Program-made: the position numbers and the translations under genes
Notes under the pieces: generated by a model
What the model saw: the letters and a program-made list of their open reading frames with translations, nothing else
Database searches by the model: none
Told to the model about the DNA's origin: nothing
NCBI GenBank assembly: GCA_947359465.1
Contig: OX375881.1
Location: 118,850,738-118,914,737, forward strand
DNA: 64,000 bases
Reading direction: 5' to 3'
Source: Metellina segmentata
Taxonomy: Eukaryota > Arthropoda > Arachnida > Araneae > Tetragnathidae
Part shown: piece after piece, positions 57,542 to 64,000 of the stretch
How positions within the stretch are numbered: position 1 is the first letter of the stretch
How the letters are laid out: each line of letters opens with the position of its first letter

Positions 57542-57805
57542 AGGAAACAATGGTTGGATCATGAAAAATATTACTAAAATCAAAAATTAATAACTAAATT
57601 TTACGATCTTGTGGGAACGCATTAGTAGCAGCCCAGGAGGCGCATAGTTAAACACCCGTGCATTAGAAATTTAGGAACTTGGGTCCCATAGTTCTGTGTT
57701 GTGTGATAAAGGATTACATGCTAAGGGATCAACTCAATCGACCTCGCACCTAAAACCCTCTTTTTTCTTCGAGAGCTCCAAGTCTTCATGCTTGCTAACG
57801 TGGAA

Positions 57806-58182
57806 TCTATATATATAAAATGATGTGTGTGTGTTTATGTACGAGTGTGCGTATTCTCTACACAAATCTACACCGTTTGACCCATCCACACCCAATTGGG
57901 TACACTTATACTTTAGAACACTGCCGGAAAACATAGGCTATTTCTTTCCTGTCTTCAGACCCATCTGTAGCCATGAAAACTGGCACACGGGTGGTCCTAA
58001 AAGTGCCCCTTAAAGCCCCGATTTTAAAATCTAAAGTTTGTGTTTCCTGCAATAAATGGACATGGATAAGGAAACGCGTTCTACAGGGTTTCGTTATGAG
58101 TTAACACAGGGAAATGTCGCGGTCCTATTTTAGCTGTCGCGGTCATATTTGAAACCCGAGCAACGCCGGGTTATTCAGCTAG
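57806..58182 (+). mobile_element. short non-autonomous Helitron
   Basis: Starts TCTATATATATAAAATGATG after A and ends with the hairpin ACCCGAGCAACGCCGGGT, a short spacer and CTAG before T. It is 377 bp without a coding frame. The end is a different family from H1-H4. Confidence 0.82.
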
Positions 58183-58300
58183 TGATGTCTAATAACTTTC
58201 GGGTGGTATGTAGTATCCGAGGTAATGGCGATTTCTCGCCAAATATGGTAATAACTAATCGAATTGGCAAGATGGCCGCCGATAATCCTGCCACAATATA

Positions 58301-59807
58301 TACAGGGTGGTCCCGAATTCATGGTACAAACTTTAATGGTAGGTACAGGACATTGTAACAATGATTTATTGTATAGGAATGTATAGTCGCAAGTGACGCG
58401 GTGAGGCGTAAACAGGGGAAATAAAAGGAAAGAGAAATGGAGTGATCGGTTGGTATCATTGCCGGTAGAGGGCAGTAGATGTCTAGCCGCTGTTGAACAT
58501 GATGCATCGCAGTAGGGAAAAGCGCCATTCACAATTGTGCTGCCGTAGACGATGGGTGACTTTACGTATGCAGAAAAAGCAGACATGCATTACATGTACG
58601 GCCGTGCAAATGGTAACGGCAGAGCTGCGTTACGAATGTATCGCGCGGAGTATCCTGATCGACGAATGCCGGATCATAGAATTTTTCAACGGTTACATCG
58701 TCAACTTTGTGAAACAGGTGCGTTCGACGTCAACAGACATGGCGCTGGTCGAGTAAGAGCTGTACGCACTCCAAGGCTGGAAGAAAGCATCTTGAACATT
58801 GTGGCTGATAGACCCGAGTCAAGCACAAGAACTGTTGCGCGTGACGTAGGTGTGAGTCATCAGACTGTATGCAGAGTGTTAAACGAAAATCGCTTACACC
58901 CCTTCCATTTTCAGAAAGTACAAGCATTGAATCCGGCAGATTATCCTCGCCGCGTGAACTTCTGCCTGTGGGTGATGCAGCAATGTGCGTTGCAGCCGGA
59001 TTTCGTAGATTATGTGCTATTTACAGATGAAGCGACATTTTCACGCGAGGGTGTCTTTAATGCGCACAATTCCCATGTGTGGGCAACCGATAATCCACAT
59101 GCAACGCGTCGACATGCGTTTCACAACGTTTCAGTATTAATGTGTGGGCTGGTATTGTGAACGACTTTTTGATTGGCCCATACTTACTACCCACGCGGCT
59201 CACTGGCGGAAGCTATCTTATTTTTCTGAAAGAAGTGTTACCACAACTGCTGCATGATGTTCCGATCGCCATTCGTAACCGCATGTGGTTTCAGCACGAT
59301 GGGGCGCCAGCACACTTCAGCATTGATGTACGGAATTACCTGAATGCCACGTTTGGTACTCGATGGATTGGGCGTGGTGGACCAGTCCCTTGGCCACCCC
59401 GATCTCCCGATTTATCGAGCCTCGATTACTTTTTATGGGGACATCTAAAGCATCTTGTTTATGAGACTCCAGTTGACTCAGATGAGGATCTCGTCGCTCG
59501 CTTATCTGTAGCTGCTGCAGGTGTGCGTGAAATAACCAGGCATCTTTGAACGTGTACGCCAATCGCTCCACCGACGCTGTCAAGCATGTATCGATACTGG
59601 TGGACGCAATTTTGAACAATTACTGTAAACATGACACTTGTCAACAACGCTTTCAATAAAATCTTTGTTTTTCCTCTCGGCCGTTATTTCCCCTGTTTTC
59701 GCCTCACCGCGTCACTTGCGACTATACATTCCTATACAATAAATCATTGTTACAATGTCCTGTACCTACCATTAAAGTTTGTACCATGAATTCGGGACCA
59801 CCCTGTA
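58301..59807 (+). mobile_element. mariner-like (DD41D) element, nearly intact
   Basis: Terminal inverted repeats of about 124 bp begin TACAGGGTGGTCCCGAATTC and differ at one base I could see (GGCGT versus GGCGA at about position 109). TA flanks both ends. The single transposase frame has one frameshift. The 605-bp MITE at 38481 is an internal-deletion product of this family. Confidence 0.95.
58552..59549 (+). pseudogene. mariner-like transposase, one frameshift
   Basis: ATG at 58552. Residues 1-60 hold a helix-turn-helix domain of the DUF4817 type (YAEKADMHYMYGRANGN, PDHRIFQRLHRQLCETG). A second HTH follows (TRTVARDVGVSHQTVCRVL), then the catalytic blocks VDYVLFTDEATF (D1), MWFQHDGAPAHF (D2) and SPDLSSLDYFLWG. 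If the third acid is the D of LDYFLW, as in mariner, 41 residues lie between D2 and D3, the DD41D spacing reported for rosa/visitor-type mariners. Loss of one base near 59135-59142, just before NVWAGIV, splits the frame. Otherwise about 333 codons are open to TGA at 59549. The copy looks recently inactivated. Confidence 0.92.
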
Positions 59808-59809
59808 TA

Positions 59810-59945
59810 GATTTTTAGACTTAGTCCACCTCGAAGCCCCAATTATAAAGTTTGTTTTTCTGCAATGAATGAACATGGATAAGTAAATACGTTCTACGGG
59901 GTTTGTGTATGAGTTAACAAAGGGAAATGTCGCGGTCATATTTCA
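59810..59945 (+). mobile_element. Helitron fragment related to 57806-58182
   Basis: GAATGAACATGGATAAGTAA, CGTTCTACGGGGTTTGTGTA and GGGAAATGTCGCGGTCATAT parallel 58040-58150 of the neighbouring Helitron. The mariner lies at its left edge, so the two Helitron copies were probably close before the mariner arrived. Confidence 0.7.
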
Positions 59946-60174
59946 GTCAGTATTTAATTAAATCCCTCGACTCTGAAAGTGGTTGCGACCAGATATCGCA
60001 TCTATCCCAATCTCACTAATTTGGCTAATGAGCACATTTCTTGTCCATCAAAATACTGACGATGTTTTTAAAAACGAGATAAGTGTCTCGTCAGTTTTCT
60101 TCTTGTCACAAATTATCTCGTCCATCAAGATCTAATCAGTTTGGCTAATTACAGATAGCTCGTCGAGATAGCTT

Positions 60175-60323
60175 GGCCAGGTGGGGGAGTTGAGAGAATA
60201 GGGTCCCAGCTCATTGGAACTGGTCATCTGCCCGTGGTATTGTCCTCGAATTTGATACCGAACCGTCGACAGTAGCCCGTCGTTACTTCAGAGTAACGTT
60301 CATTAAAATACCTACCTACCTCA
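60175..60323 (+). mobile_element. SINE fragment (core and 3' part)
   Basis: GAGAGAATAGGGTCCCAGCTC, GTCATCTGCCCGTGG, a deletion of the TTCAAAATGAC block, then CCGTCGACAGTAGCCCG and an AAATACCTACCTACC tail. Confidence 0.75.
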
Positions 60324-60880
60324 TCGCAATAACTCAACCAGGAGAGTTTAAATTATCTGGAAGGGCAGGAGACCTTCCGGGACGGATAGCTTGACAAGTT
60401 TACGACCGGTGGTCATTAGCAAGACTAGTTATTGACTCCTGACCCCCGTGTGTTCTTGTTACAATGGCAAGTGTTTCGGCCTTGCACATGGGTGCTCCAA
60501 CACAAGGGCAGCATTCAACTGATTCCCAAATGACGTGAACTCTTTTTGCATTGTAAAGGAAAATTCCATTCCTTGTGTAATAATAAAGGTTACAGCAAGT
60601 GAACACGGTAAGAGAGCCTGCAGTTGGGCAAGTTGAACATTTCTAATGTAACTATTTGTATTTTACGACTTACCGCCTCTTGCATGGATAAGCCGGACTA
60701 TCAATCGGGCACATTGCGCCTTGTTTCTTGTGCTACAAGAGACTCAATTCGATCTCAGATCGGGGAGGACTGATGTCAAGTTGGTTGGTACCACATGGGT
60801 AATGATGATGGCAATGAAATCACTATTATTACTGTGAACAATAGATCCGATCTTTACAAGACATAATGAAGGGTGTAAGC
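60324..60880. other. no gene recognised
   Basis: Mixed sequence without a recognised feature. Confidence 0.4.
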
Positions 60881-60881
60881 A

Positions 60882-61223
60882 TTGGGCTAATGCCAGAGTT
60901 CGTCCCGTTTGGGTCACTCGGTGGCATTGCAACGCAGAAGTGTTATCTACTTCACAGGTATCAAGTTTGAACGTTGTTTGAAAGAAGGAATTTCAGAGTA
61001 CTAGAGGAAAGAATTGTGTTACTGGGTTGTGTGTTTTAAATTGTGTTCAGCATTCAAAGCAGCAGAAATAGGAGCATTTTCGATATGCTGTGCTTTTTTT
61101 TTTATTATTATTTACGAATAGTCAAGAATGCTTCGAAGACGCAAAAGATGTGTTCGGTAGGATGAGGGTGTAGGTGACGATTCCACGAGCCGTAAGTGGT
61201 TCAGAAAGTGTCGTCACCTGAAT
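60882..61223 (+). mobile_element. mellifera-type mariner deletion derivative, copy 2
   Basis: Starts TTGGGCTAATGCCAGAGTTC and parallels 16469 onward (AAGTGTTATCTACTTCACAG, CATTCAAAGCAGCAGAAAT, AATGCTTCGAAGACGCAAAA, CCGTAAGTGGTTCAGAAAG). It is cut off after GTCGTCACCTGAATG by a SINE fragment. Confidence 0.68.
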
Positions 61224-61402
61224 GTTAATGGTAATTAATTAACGTCGTACTGGAACAACACAACGGGCTATTGGAGACGGTCCGGGATTCATCCTCAAGG
61301 AGGGAAAGATCCATCACGTAATTTTGAACTACAGTCAAATGACGAGGCAAACACCTGAGCTGGCAATCACTCTTCTCCGAACTTCCACACTACGCCATTT
61401 TG
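61224..61402 (-). mobile_element. SINE fragment within the mariner-derived block
   Basis: The minus-strand 3' end with an ATTACC-type tail (complement of TTAATGGTAATTAATTAACG) and core up to GGCGTAGTGTGGAAG. The head is absent. It separates two mariner derivatives. Confidence 0.78.
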
Positions 61403-61543
61403 AGTTACCTACAATACTTCACACGTGTCAAGTTTGGATGTTGTCTGGAAGAAGGAATTCTAGTGAAGAAAACTGGGCTCTGATTTTAATTGTGCTAAGT
61501 ATTCAAAATGGCAGAAAACAAGGAGCATTTTCAACAGAGTTGG

Positions 61544-62102
61544 CAGGGTTGGACCCAATTGAGTTGGACCCAATGGACTTTTTTCAAAAAAGCCCATTAG
61601 AAAAAACTCCCAATTTTGAAAGCTATTTTGGGTTTTTAAAAATAAACACAATTTTGTCCACATTTAAAAAAATGTAATCAAAAGTTTCAGTGATAAAAAA
61701 AATTACTTACAACAGAATTGACAATTTTATAGATTTATTTTTAATTCACAAATTTTGTACACATATTATCTATAACAAGCTACCATTCTTGAGTGTCATT
61801 GTCTCTCTTCAGGAAACGCTGAACTTTGGCCAGTTTTCCTGCTTTCTCTGCCCCTAGTCTATTTCTCAACTTTGTCCATATGTTTCCATATGTAGAGAAC
61901 ACACGTTGGATGAATGCCAAACTTGGTAAAGCTGAGAATTTGAGCGAAAAACCTGCATAATTTTTTTTTGTCTGAAAGACCCGGATTAAAAAAAAAAAAA
62001 AAACATTTTCTGGAGAAAAAAAAAACAGTTTAACATGGGGTTTTTTCAGGTTTTTTTTTTTTTTTAACCAATAAAACCCCAGGTAAGTTGGATTTTTTCA
62101 AT
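61544..62102 (-). mobile_element. hAT fragment nested in the mariner derivative
   Basis: The left end CAGGGTTGGACCCAATTGAG is hAT-like. The right end is unclear, because the AT- and homopolymer-rich stretch to 62102 gives only a weak partner (complement CCGGGATTTATTG). No convincing 8-bp duplication was found. The minus strand encodes a hAT C-terminus. Confidence 0.6.
61780..61966 (-). pseudogene. hAT transposase C-terminal domain remnant
   Basis: The minus frame runs YAGFSLKFSALPSLAFIQRV, FSTYGNIWTKLRNRLGAEKA, GKLAKVQRFLKRDNDTQEW and a stop at 61780. The Q/E-R-V-F-S-x-x-G-x-x-x-x-x-L-R-N-R-L pattern is the hAT dimerisation domain. It is uninterrupted over about 60 codons, but no catalytic region precedes it. 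Confidence 0.82.
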
Positions 62103-62127
62103 AAATCCCGGCAAAAATACTTCGCAT

Positions 62128-62337
62128 ATGCAAAGAATATGCATTGTGAAAGGTGAGGGTACCGTTAATAATTCCAGTTGCCGTAAGTGGTTCGGAAAGT
62201 TGAGCCACCTGGGTCAGTTCTTTAGCCAGAAACCTCGGAATTTGAATGCGAACGGAATGATGCAGCTTCCAGAGAGACGGAGAAAGGTCATCGAACAGAA
62301 AGACACATACTATTTTCATATAAAATCTAATTATTAG
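62128..62337 (+). pseudogene. mariner N-terminus fused to C-terminus, still open
   Basis: An ATG-started 69-codon frame reads VKGEGTVNNSSCRKWFGKL (end of the HTH region), then SQKPRNLNANGMMQLPERRR and KVIEQKDTYY to a stop. The catalytic core is missing, as in the other copies, but here the fused frame has no stop. Whether a DNA-binding peptide is made is not shown by the sequence. Confidence 0.6.
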
Positions 62338-62375
62338 GAAATAAAATAATTTTTCAAAATTTTTGTCAAAAAACA

Positions 62376-63335
62376 CCCGGAAGAGATTGGTCGGGACACA
62401 ACCTCTTCTAGATTTGAGACGTAGAATAAATCCGTGAAGTCATAGGGTGAATTTGAAAGAAATTTGTACTGGACTGTTTTGATTTCACAAATCAAGTGTT
62501 CATCGCTCAGCATATATATTACAATTGGTGCACTCGTTGTTGATGTTGAAGGTTGGGGCTTATTACCGACCTCTATATAGATGGAACTCCATCTTTCGAT
62601 TCTGAAACGTTTATAGCATCAGGTATGCTATTTGCGTAGAAAAGGTACGGTGTGACAGTACTTGGTGCACTCGTATCAGTGATTCACCTCGAGGGTGCAA
62701 CGCCTATACTTTCAAGAACGCCCTCCGAGCCCGTTGACACTCAGCATCCGATGTCCGGGTATTCTTAGATTCCGTATCTCTCGATCTTTCTTCATGTTGA
62801 CGTTTTTATAATTCTTTTGATGTTAATTATGCATTTATGTATTCGGACATTTTGATATTTTTGCGATTTTCCACACTATAAAGACCGATATCTAAACAAT
62901 TATTAAATATTTAGATTTTATTTCTATTATTTTCATAAAGCGCTCGCACAAAAGACTAAATTAATATGAGCGGCAGTGCGCATTTTCGGGACTCAACTTT
63001 GCGCTGCGATTGCATCAGTCTATGACGTCAGCGCAAGATCCAATGAGCATTTATAACATTCTTCGTTTATAATGCTACTTTGAAAACGATATCATTCATT
63101 TATTATCATTTACATTTATCAAGTTATTCAATACATTTTTCGCAATTACGCTTTTTTGTGAGTAAAAAATTAAACATAACACCCCGGTTTCAAAAGTTAC
63201 GGGACGAACTTTCGCATCATTTCAACAGCACCACTTGATTCCGTTGCTTTGTGTGACTGAATTGAAAAACGAAAACCAAAGGCATGGAAATAACAATTGT
63301 ATCTTTCAGTGATATATTCTTATTTTTTTTTATTT
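62376..63335. other. no gene recognised
   Basis: AT-rich to mixed sequence. A TGACGTCA palindrome (about 63023-63030) equals a CRE/ATF core but stands alone. Confidence 0.4.
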
Positions 63336-63337
63336 AA

Positions 63338-63430
63338 CTATGGGGCTCCGCCCCTGCTTGCTATCGCTCGTCAACCCCCGATGATTGCTGCGCAGTCATA
63401 TTTAGTTCGCTTTGGGAACTATACTTTTCA
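63338..63430 (-). mobile_element. diverged Helitron 3' end
   Basis: CTATGGGGCTCCGCCCCTGC and GCTATCGCTCGTCAACCCCC parallel the 3' end of H1-H4, including the GC hairpin and CTAx. The rest of the element is not recognisable. Confidence 0.6.
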
Positions 63431-64000
63431 ACAATGAGGGGTAGGGGATTGCTTCACAATCCATCCCCATATGGATCTCTGCTGGATTGATCCCGGATCT
63501 CTAGTATGACACTAATTGAAGGTTCCCTTCCCATTGCAATATTTATCGCATGCGCCTGAGTAACGGAAAAATGCCTACCTTTTTCCCGAGATAAACGGAT
63601 TCGTATATAAGCCGACCCCAGTACTTTAGCTTTAGAAAACGTTCCAAAAATTCTCGGCTCATACATAGAAATATAGTTTAAATAAAAACAAAATGTTTTC
63701 AAAAATGTCAAGAACAAAACTTCTCATTTCCACATAAAAAAGGAAATATTTTAGCACAACACATTGTTTAAATTCGGAGGAAATCTCATTATAATTTTAA
63801 ATGTTTTAGCTTCTTCGTGTTTGTTGTAATAGTACTTCTTAATAAATTTTCATATTCGACTGTTGCTATGGAAACGGCGACCGAATTGGCCGGTTCTTCT
63901 GAAAACATTGCCAACTCTCTAGCGCGTGCTCCCAAATTTTTTTTTTTTTATGAATGAATTAATACAAAAATATAACTGTGTTTATCGTCTGTGCGTGCTC
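63431..64000. other. no gene recognised
   Basis: Mixed then AT-rich sequence. The minus open frame at 63454-63717 has no recognised domain. Confidence 0.4.
63862..63875 (+). promoter_or_regulatory. possible RFX X-box
   Basis: GTTGCTATGGAAAC fits the imperfect palindrome bound by RFX factors (GTTGCCATGGAAAC-like), which often lies upstream of ciliary genes. No such gene starts within the window, and a 14-bp match can occur by chance. Confidence 0.3.

Larger units (their letters stand above)
61405..62375 (+). mobile_element. mellifera-type mariner deletion derivative, copy 3, split by hAT
   Basis: The left part (to 61543) has CACGTGTCAAGTTTGGATGT and TATTCAAAATGGCAGAAAAC. The right part (from about 62103) has TACTTCGCATATGCAAAGAA to GTCAAAAAACACCCGG. 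The hAT segment lies exactly between blocks that are adjacent in the other two copies. Confidence 0.68.

Noticed and set aside
63023..63030. TGACGTCA as a CRE element
   Set aside because: A single 8-bp palindrome without a nearby gene; expected by chance at this scale.

Overview
This window looks like repeat-rich intergenic or intronic DNA from an animal, most likely an arthropod and plausibly a spider. That guess rests on its Tc1/mariner, hAT and Helitron content and on many tRNA-derived SINEs; no host gene confirms it. I found no convincing host protein-coding exon, rRNA gene, functional tRNA gene or CRISPR array. Nearly all recognisable content is transposable-element DNA in varied states of decay, set in AT-rich sequence, with several GC-elevated single-copy islands (about 14.1-15.3, 18.3-19.3, 41.5-42.3, 45.5-46.1, 49.7-50.1 and 55.9-56.9 kb). 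Those islands hold open frames on both strands but no domain I recognise.

The dominant feature is a tRNA-derived SINE superfamily with about 45 copies or fragments. Two head types, called A and B here, carry different tRNA-like promoters with box A and box B motifs, but they share one conserved core and a 3' segment ending near GTTAATTA. The tail is ATTACC-like in young A copies and TACC-like in B copies. Young A copies keep 10-14 bp target-site duplications and often sit inside older SINEs. One copy is an A/B mosaic. A third, unrelated SINE-like family (C) has three copies. A 195-bp unit containing the SINE core has been tandemly triplicated at 40.4-41.0 kb.

DNA transposons in order: a pogo/Tigger-like element (2.27-3.76 kb) with a hAT MITE nested in it; a hAT derivative with a residual dimerisation motif (4.54-5.32 kb; relative at 48.23-49.23 kb); a 1.2-kb non-coding element with TTAA duplications (9.10-10.31 kb); mellifera-type mariner deletion derivatives (16.5, 60.9 and 61.4-62.4 kb); a 2.5-kb ZBED-like hAT element with an 8-bp duplication, split by a young SINE (21.08-23.58 kb); hAT remnants (30.3, 37.2 and 61.5-62.1 kb); a Helitron cluster (30.96-33.34 kb); a Tc1 fragment (35.4 kb); a piggyBac-like element with TTAA ends carrying a nested mariner MITE (38.16-39.49 kb); a degenerate DD34E Tc1 element (51.16-52.68 kb); a short Helitron (57.81-58.18 kb); and a nearly intact mariner-like element with about 124-bp terminal repeats (58.30-59.81 kb). 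This last element is the evident parent of the 38.5-kb MITE. One non-LTR retrotransposon 3' fragment lies at 42.8-43.3 kb.

Nothing here forms an operon or pathway. The biology is the layering of insertions: which element entered which, and which non-autonomous copies derive from which autonomous ones. Apart from the surviving transposase frames, no protein function is claimed. Boundaries were read by eye from terminal repeats and duplications. They are most reliable where a target-site duplication is quoted and approximate elsewhere.
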